DNA from: Methylocystis parvus OBBP
GTDB taxonomy: Bacteria > Pseudomonadota > Alphaproteobacteria > Rhizobiales > Beijerinckiaceae
Assembly: GCF_027571405.1 (NCBI RefSeq)
Contig: NZ_CP092968.1
Coordinates: forward strand, 186,001-250,000
DNA length: 64,000 bases
Direction of reading: 5' to 3'
The translations under genes and the position numbers were made by a program. Positions 34,992 through 41,766 of this stretch are shown here, one piece after another; the stretch's first letter is position 1; each line of letters begins with the position of its first letter. The notes below the pieces were generated by a model. That model searched no databases, was not told the origin of the DNA, and saw nothing but the letters and a program-made list of their open reading frames with translations.

Positions 34992-35330
34992 ATGTCCAAT
35001 CTCGACGACGATCGCACGCCGCCCCGTACGAACCCATCGGGGCCGGTCTGGAGTCTCGCGGCCTTCTCCGCCGCCGTCTTCCTGTGCAGCGTGCTCGGGG
35101 CGAAGCTGCTCTCCAAGATGGTCGAGCGCGACGATTTGATCGAAACGGCCTTCGACCGCACGATGGACGGCCTGGCCAGGCGCGCCGCGTCGCAGCAGCC
35201 AACCCAGGTTTATTCCGTGGTGCGCAGCGTCGGAGTCGACGGCATGACAACCTCGACCATCCCGATCCGGGGTCCCGCGCCGGTTTCGCCCTGCGGGGAG
35301 GAAAAAGGACAGAACAAGCCGAAGAAATAG
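34992..35330 (+). CDS. single-TM hypothetical protein
   Basis: 112 aa with one membrane helix (about 20-40, SLAAFSAAVFLCSVLGA) preceded by an acidic N-tail and followed by a soluble part ending in Lys-rich GQNKPKK. No family recognised. It is divergent from clpS and precedes the RNA helicase gene with a 272-bp gap, in which I see no other gene. The 35331-35602 stretch contains several ATG-rich open frames but none with a good RBS or codon use. Confidence 0.55.
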   Translation: MSNLDDDRTPPRTNPSGPVWSLAAFSAAVFLCSVLGAKLLSKMVERDDLIETAFDRTMDGLARRAASQQPTQVYSVVRSVGVDGMTTSTIPIRGPAPVSPCGEEKGQNKPKK

Positions 35331-35602
35331 GCCGACGCGGGCGAAATGGCGCCCGAGCGCCCGTTTTGCGGTGAGAAATGCCAGAAAACGCCTGAGCAGC
35401 CTCGCAATTCCATTGACATTTGCCTATTTGTTCTTCATGCATGCCGCCGTGGCTTTCGCACCCGCCCCTTTGCGGCGACGGAAGGCGAGCCGGACCGTCT
35501 TCGCGGCGACGACGGCGATTTTTCTCAGCAAATCTTGCGCGCTTCTCGATCGGCAGGCGCGCATCGCCATCCCGCGTCCGACAGCCGTAACCAGGATAAT
35601 TG

Positions 35603-37105
35603 ATGACATTCGACGAATTGGGCCTTTCGGAAAAGGTTCTCGCGGCCGTAAAGGCGGCCGGCTACGTTAATCCGACGCCCATCCAGGCCCAGGCCATTCC
35701 CCCAGCGCTGCAAGGCAGGGACATTCTGGGCATCGCGCAGACAGGCACCGGCAAGACTGCGGCCTTCACCCTCCCGATGCTGAGCCGCCTCGAACAGGGC
35801 CGCGCTCGCGCCAGGGTTCCCAGGACCCTCATTCTCGAGCCCACCCGCGAATTGGCGGCGCAGGTCGAGGAAAGCTTCGCCAAATATGGCGTCAACCACA
35901 AACTGAACGTCGCGCTTCTTATCGGCGGCGTCTCATTCGGCGATCAGGAAGCCAAGATCATGCGCGGCGCGGACGTGCTGATCGCCACGCCGGGCCGGCT
36001 TCTCGACTTCTTCGACCGCGGCAAGCTTCTGCTCACCGGCATCGAGATCCTCGTCATCGACGAAGCCGACCGCATGCTCGACATGGGCTTCATTCCCGAC
36101 ATCGAGCGCGTCTGCAAGCTCGTCCCCTTCACCCGGCAGACGCTCTTCTTCTCGGCGACCATGCCGCCGGAGATCACCCGGCTCACCGAGGCCTTCCTCC
36201 ATAATCCCGTCCGCATCGAGGTCGCCCGCGCCGCCACCACGGCTTCGACCATCCGTCAGGCGCTCGTCGCCTCGCATGGCCACGCCGACAAGCGCGAGAC
36301 GCTGCGCAACCTCATTCGCGACGCCGAGAATCTCAAGAACGCGATCATCTTCTGCAACCGCAAGCGCGACGTGGCGATCCTCCATCGTTCGCTCCAGAAG
36401 CACGGCTTCTCGGCCGGGGCGCTGCATGGCGACATGGACCAGCTCGCGCGCATGGCCTCGCTCGACGCCTTCAAAAATGGCGACGTGAATCTGCTCGTCT
36501 GTTCGGACGTCGCCGCGCGCGGCCTCGACATTCCGGACGTTAGCCACGTCTATAATTTCGATGTGCCGACCCATAGCGAGGACTATGTCCACCGTATCGG
36601 CCGCACGGGCCGCGCCGGGCGCTCGGGCGTCGCGCTGACGATCGTCACCGAAGACGACATGAAATATGTCGATCAGATCCAGAGCCTGATCGGCAAGGCG
36701 ATCGATTGGGAAGGCCCGGGCTTCGACGCCTTGCCGCCGCCCATGGAAACCACCCGGCCGCATGAGCATCGCCGTGGCGGTCGCGGCGAGCGGGGCAGCC
36801 GTCGCGAGCGCGGCGGCGAACGCGCGACGCGCAGGCCGGAGCGGGGCGAGCGCGTCGAGCGCAGAACCGAGCGGGTGGAGCAGGTCGAGGCCGAAGGTCC
36901 CGTGGCGATGGGTCGTCCGGCGCATTCGCCGCGTCGCCCTGACGCCGAGCCGGCGCGCAGCCGTCCCGTGGATGACCGCCGAGATCGCCGCTCCCGCCGG
37001 CATCACGAGGATGACGGCCCGCCGGTCATCGGACTCGGCGACCACGTCCCGTCCTTCCTGCTGCGGCCCGTGGTGCTGCGGCCGGCGAAGGTGGCCGAGG
37101 AGTAG
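35603..37105 (+). CDS. DEAD-box RNA helicase, RhlE type
   Basis: 500 aa from the ATG at 35603 (a TTG one codon earlier is in frame). Helicase motifs in order: Q motif FDELGLSEKVLAAV...PTPIQ, AQTGTGKT (I), PTRELAAQ (Ia), TPGRLLDF (Ib), DEADRMLDMGF (II), SATMP (III), and HRIGRTGRAGRSG (VI). The C-terminal 120 residues are basic and Arg/Gly/Glu-rich (RRGGRGERGSRRERGGERA), as in RhlE proteins that act on ribosome assembly and mRNA turnover. It lies directly before a composite palindromic repeat (37117-37269). Confidence 0.93.
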   Translation: MTFDELGLSEKVLAAVKAAGYVNPTPIQAQAIPPALQGRDILGIAQTGTGKTAAFTLPMLSRLEQGRARARVPRTLILEPTRELAAQVEESFAKYGVNHKLNVALLIGGVSFGDQEAKIMRGADVLIATPGRLLDFFDRGKLLLTGIEILVIDEADRMLDMGFIPDIERVCKLVPFTRQTLFFSATMPPEITRLTEAFLHNPVRIEVARAATTASTIRQALVASHGHADKRETLRNLIRDAENLKNAIIFCNRKRDVAILHRSLQKHGFSAGALHGDMDQLARMASLDAFKNGDVNLLVCSDVAARGLDIPDVSHVYNFDVPTHSEDYVHRIGRTGRAGRSGVALTIVTEDDMKYVDQIQSLIGKAIDWEGPGFDALPPPMETTRPHEHRRGGRGERGSRRERGGERATRRPERGERVERRTERVEQVEAEGPVAMGRPAHSPRRPDAEPARSRPVDDRRDRRSRRHHEDDGPPVIGLGDHVPSFLLRPVVLRPAKVAEE

Positions 37106-37116
37106 AGCGTCTCCCG

Positions 37117-37269
37117 CCCTCATCCGACCCTCGCTCATGCGAGGGCCACCTTCTCCCGTAAACGGGAGAAGGAATCGCGCTTCCAAATTCGTGATCTACA
37201 ATCTTCGGGTTCTTCCTTCTCCCGCTCGCGGGAGAAGGGGGCCCTGCGTCAGCAGGGGTCGGATGAGGG
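37117..37269. repeat. composite inverted palindromic element (about 150 bp), copy 1
   Basis: Starts with ccctcatccgaccc, ends with ggtcggatgaggg, so the ends are inverted. Each half carries two hairpins: a short one (tcgctcatgcga; ctgcgtcag) and one of cttctcccg...cgggagaag type at 37150-37172 and 37215-37239. The halves are separated by about 40 bp of unique, AT-richer DNA. It fills nearly the whole gap between the helicase and HIT genes. Confidence 0.85.
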
Positions 37270-37279
37270 CCTGCTCCCC

Positions 37280-37711
37280 TCATCCCGCAAACGGCGTCAT
37301 GACAGCCCGGATTTTCTCTGCCTGCTCGGCGAGCCTGGCGTCGTCCGCCATGGTTCCCGGCGGACGCAGCGGCACGCCTTCCCAGCGCGGCAGAAGATGG
37401 AAATGCAGGTGGTAGATCACCTGGCCGCCGGCGCTTTCGTTGAACTGGTGCAAAGTGAGGCCATCCGCGACGAAGGCTTTTTCCAGCGCCTTGGCGACGT
37501 GCTGCACGCGCTTGATCAATTCGCCGAGCGTCGCCGTGGAGACGTCCAGCAGATTGCGGGCGCTCTCCTTGGGGATGACGAGCACATGGCCTTCGGCGCG
37601 CGGCATGATGTCCATGATGGCGAGCGCGACATCGTCCTCATAGATCTTGTGCGAAGGGATTTCGCTACGCAGAATTTTCCCGAAGATGTTGTTCGGATCA
37701 TAGGCCGGCAT
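37280..37711 (-). CDS. HIT family nucleotide hydrolase/transferase
   Basis: 143 aa. Starts FGKILRSEIPSHKIYEDDVALA, with the HIT signature HLHFHLLPRW near residue 110 (His-phi-His-phi-His) and an upstream GHVLVIPKESARNLLD strand. HIT proteins of this size are Hint-like purine-nucleotide phosphoramidases or dinucleotide hydrolases. Substrate not known. Monocistronic; the 200 bp towards the next gene contains nothing I can assign. Confidence 0.93.
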   Translation of the reverse strand: MPAYDPNNIFGKILRSEIPSHKIYEDDVALAIMDIMPRAEGHVLVIPKESARNLLDVSTATLGELIKRVQHVAKALEKAFVADGLTLHQFNESAGGQVIYHLHFHLLPRWEGVPLRPPGTMADDARLAEQAEKIRAVMTPFAG

Positions 37712-37914
37712 GGCGTTTCCTCGCTGCGCAAGTGCTGTTTCTCGCTGGCCGTTCCGACAGGCGCGGCTCCTTGCGAGAAGCGGCGAAGGTCGCGCGGCCG
37801 GCTCGCTGGGAAGAGAGCCTGTGGTCGCGCAAAGAAGGCGCGCAAAGAAAGCAGTGGCTCTTGCTTTGAGTCAATCCCGTCACAACGCCGCAGCGCAGCA
37901 GCCCAAGCTCGCGC

Positions 37915-38391
37915 TCAGACGGGGAGAGGACCGCCTTCATGCGCCGCACAACGGGCGATAAGCGCCGCTGGAATGGAAAGCGCGGTCGCGAACAAGACAA
38001 TCGGCCAGAAGCTTTCCCCCTTTGCGACCAACCAGACGGCGCCCGCGCAAAGGTTGCCCAGAAAGGTCGCGCCGCAAGTGGAAAGCGGCGTGGGCCTTTT
38101 CAGGAGCAAAGCGAGAAAGCCGTAAATGACCCCGCAGGCGAGGGCGGAGACGCCGCTAACCCAATAGCCCCCAAAAGCAGTGACCAGCGGGAAGTAAAAG
38201 AGCAGTTGCAGGTTAGGAAAGGTTAGCAGCTCGCGCCAGGGCGTGAGGTGCAGGAGCCAGGCGTCATAAAGCGCTCCGAATATCGCCCCTCCGACAGGCG
38301 GACCAATGATGACGAAGCTTGTCACAAGCGCCAGATAGCGGCGCCACATTGGCGCGATCGGCCTTTCAGAGAAGCGACGCGAGAGCTTCAC
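37915..38391 (-). CDS. hypothetical four-TM membrane protein
   Basis: 158 aa from a GTG at 38391 (MKLSRRFSERPIAPMW). Four hydrophobic segments (about 20-44, 60-80, 84-100, 130-150) with a basic N-tail. No family was recognised. It sits downstream of pheA on the same strand (34-bp gap) and may be part of that operon, though the function gives no hint of a link. Confidence 0.6.
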   Translation of the reverse strand: MKLSRRFSERPIAPMWRRYLALVTSFVIIGPPVGGAIFGALYDAWLLHLTPWRELLTFPNLQLLFYFPLVTAFGGYWVSGVSALACGVIYGFLALLLKRPTPLSTCGATFLGNLCAGAVWLVAKGESFWPIVLFATALSIPAALIARCAAHEGGPLPV

Positions 38392-38425
38392 GCCGACTCG
38401 TCAATAAAAGGTTTGTTTAATCCGG

Positions 38426-39319
38426 TTAGTCGAAGCCGCGAATATTCGTGATCCGGAATTCCGCCGCCGGATAGACGCCGAGAATCTCCACTTCCTTCGA
38501 GAAGAAGGCGAGTTCCTCCATCGCCCGCGCGACATTGGGCTGTTCGGGATGGCCGTCGACATCCACGAGAAAGCGCGTCGCGGCGAATTCGCCATCGACC
38601 ATGTAGCTCTCGAGCTTCGTCATATTCACGCCGTTCGTCGCGAAGCCGCCCAGCGCCTTGTATAGCGCGGCCGGCACGTTCCGCACGCGGAAGATGAAAG
38701 TGGTCATCGTCTGGCCGCTGTCGACCCGCGCCCACTGGCTCGTCTTGGAGAGCACGACGAAGCGAGTCGTATTATGGGCCTCGTCCTCCACATTCTCCGC
38801 CAATACGTCCAGCCCGTATATGTCGGCGGCGAGACGGGGCGCCAGCGCCGCCTTGGTCGGATCGTTCCACTCCGCGATTTCGCGCGCCGCGCCGGCCGTG
38901 TCGCCCGCCGTATGCGCCGCAAGTCCGAGATCGCGGATCACGCGGCGGCATTGGCCGAGCGCATGAACATGGCTGTAAACGGCGCGCAACCCTTCGCGCG
39001 TCGCGCCCTTTGGCGCCATCAAATGAAAATGGATCGGCAGAAAATATTCGCCGACGATATGCAGGCCGGAATGCGGCAGGAAATGATGAATGTCCGCGAC
39101 GCGGCCCGCGATCGAGTTTTCGATCGGTATCATGCCGAGCATCGCGCGGCCCTCGGTGACGGCCGCGAAGGCGTCCTCGAAGCTCGCGCAGGGCAGGGGC
39201 GTCAAAGCAGGATAAGCGTCGCGGCAGGCGATGTCGGAATTCGCGCCGGGCTCGCCTTGATAGGCGATGAATTGCTGTGTCACTGTTTTAGGCCCGATGG
39301 CTTCACTAGGGCGTCGCAT
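38426..39319 (-). CDS. pheA: prephenate dehydratase
   Basis: 297 aa. Prephenate dehydratase region with QGEPGANSDIACRDAYP at the N-terminus and DEAHNTTRFVVL (the TRF catalytic motif). The ACT domain follows, with its ligand motif GVNMTKLESYMV (ESYM rather than ESRP). It is the stand-alone alphaproteobacterial form, without chorismate mutase, and is probably feedback-inhibited by Phe. It overlaps the end of kdsB by 14 bp, so the two are translationally coupled. An in-frame GTG at 39283 is an alternative start. Confidence 0.93.
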   Translation of the reverse strand: MRRPSEAIGPKTVTQQFIAYQGEPGANSDIACRDAYPALTPLPCASFEDAFAAVTEGRAMLGMIPIENSIAGRVADIHHFLPHSGLHIVGEYFLPIHFHLMAPKGATREGLRAVYSHVHALGQCRRVIRDLGLAAHTAGDTAGAAREIAEWNDPTKAALAPRLAADIYGLDVLAENVEDEAHNTTRFVVLSKTSQWARVDSGQTMTTFIFRVRNVPAALYKALGGFATNGVNMTKLESYMVDGEFAATRFLVDVDGHPEQPNVARAMEELAFFSKEVEILGVYPAAEFRITNIRGFD

Positions 39320-40058
39320 GCCCGATGGCGGCGCGGAGCGCCGCGAGATCGCGCTCCGTATCTACCGACGGGCCGGCTTTGTCCAGCACGGCCGCGTCAA
39401 TACGCATTCCGGCCTCCATCGCCCGGAGCTGCTCCAGCCGCTCGCGCAGCTCGAGCGGGGACGGGGGAAGTGAGGCGTAGCGCTCGAAGCTCGCCCGCCG
39501 ATAGGCGTAAACGCCGATATGCTTATAGAGCGGTCCCTCTCCCCACGGCGCCCGGGCGCGGGTGAAGTAAAGCGCGCGCAGGCGCTTGGGCGCGATCCTG
39601 GTCGCGACGAGCTTCACGGCGTTGGGATCGTCCGCCTCTTCCGGTTGAGCCGGAGTCGCGAGCGTGCCGATGTCGACTGCGGGGTCTTCCAGCAGTTTCA
39701 AGGCGGCGGCGAGCGCCTCGCCCGGTAAAAAGGGCGTGTCGCCCTGAAGATTGACGACAGCGTCGTGGCGGCCTTCCGGGTCCAGGCTGCGGAGCGCCTC
39801 CCCGATGCGGTCGCTGCCGCAAATATGCGCCGCGGTCGTCGCGACCACGTCCCCGCCGGCGGCCCGGACGACGCCGGCGATTTCCTCAGAATCGGTCGCA
39901 ACCGCCACGGGCCCGAGACCGGCGGCGACCGCGCGCGACCAGACATGAAGGATCATCGGGCGCCCGCCGATCTCAGCCAGCGCTTTGCCGGGCAGCCGGG
40001 TCGAGCCCAGCCGCGCCGGAATCACGATGATGGGGGCGCGGGGCCCGGCGGCCGTCAA
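39306..40058 (-). CDS. kdsB: 3-deoxy-manno-octulosonate cytidylyltransferase (KdsB)
   Basis: 250 aa from a TTG at 40058, immediately after the stop of the lipoprotein gene. There is no ATG at this position. KdsB hallmarks: IIVIPARLGSTRLPGKALA, VATDSEEIA, VVNLQGDTPFL and KHIGVYAYRR. It makes CMP-Kdo for lipid A/inner core synthesis. Its 3' end overlaps pheA, and the three genes lipoprotein-kdsB-pheA form a tight operon. The frame is open further upstream in alternative reading, but that region overlaps the lipoprotein gene. Confidence 0.93.
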   Translation of the reverse strand: MTAAGPRAPIIVIPARLGSTRLPGKALAEIGGRPMILHVWSRAVAAGLGPVAVATDSEEIAGVVRAAGGDVVATTAAHICGSDRIGEALRSLDPEGRHDAVVNLQGDTPFLPGEALAAALKLLEDPAVDIGTLATPAQPEEADDPNAVKLVATRIAPKRLRALYFTRARAPWGEGPLYKHIGVYAYRRASFERYASLPPSPLELRERLEQLRAMEAGMRIDAAVLDKAGPSVDTERDLAALRAAIGHATP

Positions 40059-40062
40059 CGGC

Positions 40063-40467
40063 TCAGTAGACGTTGTTGTCTTCGGCCATCCAGCCTTTTT
40101 CGGTCTTGACGAAATGCAGCGTCCCTTCGCTGGTGTGAACCTCGCTCTTGGCGAAAGTGCGATCTTCGTCAATGCCGAGGAAGGCGCATTTGCCGCGCTC
40201 CTTCTCCTCGCGGCACTTGGCCTCGAAGCCTTCGGGGAACTGGATTTCGGCTTCGTACATAAGTTCGTAGGCGCTGACCTTTTCGCGATCGACTTCGCGG
40301 GCGTTGACCTTCTTGAAAGAAACGATCTTCGCGTCGACGCCGTTCTTCTCCAGAATATTGCGCAAAACCTTCGCGCCTGTCGCATCGCCGGGCTGGTGAG
40401 CGCCGCAGCCGGTCAAAGCGATTGCGGCCGCGAGCCCGACGAACAGGCGCAGATGACGAATATTCAT
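40063..40467 (-). CDS. small lipoprotein
   Basis: 134 aa with a good RBS (cggaggaaataa before the ATG). The signal peptide ends with a lipobox IALTGCG (Cys about residue 21), so it is membrane-anchored. The mature part is hydrophilic and charged, with a C-terminal beta-rich segment (LHFVKTEKGWMAEDNN). No family was recognised. It is the first gene of the tight operon with kdsB and pheA, so an envelope role is likely. Confidence 0.75.
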   Translation of the reverse strand: MNIRHLRLFVGLAAAIALTGCGAHQPGDATGAKVLRNILEKNGVDAKIVSFKKVNAREVDREKVSAYELMYEAEIQFPEGFEAKCREEKERGKCAFLGIDEDRTFAKSEVHTSEGTLHFVKTEKGWMAEDNNVY

Positions 40468-40873
40468 TTATTTCCTCCGAAGCGTGCGCGTCGACGTGCG
40501 CATTTTTGCGTCTCTTTAGCGGAAAAGCGCCCGGCCGTCGCGGGAATTCACTTTTGCTATGACGTCATTGTGAAAAAACATATCAGATAGTTGCAATTTT
40601 GTGCAGCCGGGGTAACTTGGTGCCCGCCAAATGAATTGCGTGTCAGGCGGCGTCGAAGGGGCTGGAAAAGCGCCACGGCGGAATCAAGCGTTCGATGCGT
40701 AACGGCAGAACTCGAATACCCTGCGGAGTGCTCAGGTCCGCCGCATCTCCTGGGTCCGTGGGGTTGGCCGGCTGATAGTGGTTGGAGTGGCCTCCTTGAA
40801 GCCATTGTCAGCCGGCCGCCTTCGTCTGAGGACGAAGCGCGCGCCGGACAGGCGCAGCGATAAAGCGAAACTC

Positions 40874-41018
40874 CCCTCATCCGACCCCGCTTCGGCGGGC
40901 CTCCTTCTCGCGGAGAAGGAGAAGGAACCGCGCCTCATTTGACCGATATCGAGGATTCTTTCTTCTTCCGCAGGCGGGAGAAGGTAGGCCCACGCGTCGA
41001 CGAGGGTCGGATGAGGGC
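40874..41018. repeat. composite inverted palindromic element, copy 2
   Basis: Begins cctcatccgacccc, ends gggtcggatgaggg, with the inner hairpin arms ccttctcgcggagaagg and tcttccgcaggcgggaga. The central segment (accgcgcctcatttgaccgat and beyond) is similar to that of copy 1 at 37117-37269, so the whole element, not only the arms, is repeated. Confidence 0.8.
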
Positions 41019-41030
41019 TTGGCCCAGAAC

Positions 41031-41060
41031 AAAAAGGCTCCGCAAAGCGGAGCCTTTTTT
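41031..41060 (-). terminator. Rho-independent terminator of rpmG
   Basis: Stem aaaaaggctccgc (41031-41043) with gcggagccttttt (41047-41059), 3-nt loop aaa. It has T-runs on both strands, so it could work in both directions. Confidence 0.85.
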
Positions 41061-41088
41061 CAAACCAACCATTAAAGAGCTGTCGCTC

Positions 41089-41256
41089 TTACTTGATCTT
41101 GGTTTCCTTGAACTCGACGTGCTTGCGCACGACCGGGTCGTATTTCTTGAAGGCGAGCTTTTCGGTCTTGGTGCGCGCGTTCTTCTTGGTGACGTAAAAA
41201 TAGCCCGTGTCCGCCGTGGACAGGAGCTTGATCTTGATCATGGCGGACTTGGCCAT
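41089..41256 (-). CDS. rpmG: 50S ribosomal protein L33
   Basis: 55 aa: starts [20 protein letters not shown], then [20 protein letters not shown] and ends ETKIK. This is the C-minus (zinc-independent) L33 of alphaproteobacteria; the length is exact. Downstream is a strong terminator at 41031-41060. It is 100 bp downstream of the DUF2809 gene and probably has its own promoter. In other Rhizobiales rpmG lies near rnr and topA, as here. Confidence 0.97.
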   Translation of the reverse strand: MAKSAMIKIKLLSTADTGYFYVTKKNARTKTEKLAFKKYDPVVRKHVEFKETKIK

Positions 41257-41355
41257 CGCACTCGTTCCGGTTCGATTGAGAATAGAAAATCGTCCCCGCC
41301 ACAGCGAGCGGCGGGCGACGAATTGGCGCGCACCATACGTGCGGGGAGCCGGATG

Positions 41356-41766
41356 TCAAGGCTGGGCCGCCGGTTTTGCGGTTTCCGCGCAGAGCAAGGC
41401 GTCGATACGGGCGCCGAGTCCGATCCCGAATAGATAAGCTACGATATTCCAAAGGGAAAAATGCCGGCCGAGCAATAGCGCGCCCGCTGTCGTCCTTCGG
41501 AAATCGTCAAGCCAGGGGGTGTGGTGGAGCCGCGAGAGTTCGACGACGACGGCGATGGCGCTCGCAATCAGGGCGATTCTCGTAATGGCGCCGCTTTTCG
41601 GGAACAATGCGACGAGGAAATAGACCATCGTCCCCCACAGCAGCGATCCGCCATATTTCCAGGCGAAAAAGGGCGCGCCGAGATCGAGCGACCAGCGGCG
41701 CAACGCAAGGCCCGAAGCGATGATGATCAGGCAGGCGGCGGCGCGGCGCCGGAAGCGCGCGCTCAC
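41356..41766 (-). CDS. DUF2809 family membrane protein
   Basis: 136 aa from a GTG at 41766 that overlaps the rnr stop (GTGA). Four membrane segments, with LGAPFFAWKYGGSLLWGTMV and VELSRLHHTPWLDDFRRTT matching the DUF2809 pattern (K-Y-x-G-x-x-L-W, E-x-x-Q/R-x-x-x-x-x-W-L). The function of the family is unknown. Translational coupling to rnr is indicated by the overlap. C-terminal Ala/Pro tail is short. Confidence 0.82.
   Translation of the reverse strand: MSARFRRRAAACLIIIASGLALRRWSLDLGAPFFAWKYGGSLLWGTMVYFLVALFPKSGAITRIALIASAIAVVVELSRLHHTPWLDDFRRTTAGALLLGRHFSLWNIVAYLFGIGLGARIDALLCAETAKPAAQP

Larger units (their letters stand above)
40468..41088. other. 621-bp intergenic region with repeats and a structured segment
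   Basis: No credible gene. From left: a promoter-like AT-rich part next to the lipoprotein gene; an unexplained structured segment (about 40600-40860) with the near-perfect inverted repeat ggccggctga (40766-40775) / tcagccggcc (40808-40817); composite palindromic element copy 2 (40874-41018); then the rpmG terminator (41031-41060). The structured segment could be a non-coding RNA, but I recognise no family. Confidence 0.5.

Noticed and set aside
35371..35670. Possible 99-codon gene before the RNA helicase
   Set aside because: It overlaps the helicase start, ends in unrelated basic sequence and has poor codon use; the gap is more likely the helicase promoter.
40600..40860. 6S or SRP RNA gene in the structured intergenic segment
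   Set aside because: I could not find the conserved 6S bulge pattern or the SRP Alu/domain IV motif, and the neighbouring genes are not those usual for either RNA.
40557..40880. Possible small genes on either strand in the 40.5-40.9 kb gap
   Set aside because: Both frames are Arg/Ser/Pro-rich, lack an RBS and cross an inverted repeat; better seen as non-coding.
40874..41018. A transposase-carrying IS element at the composite repeats
   Set aside because: The element is only about 150 bp and has no open frame for a transposase; it could at most be non-autonomous.
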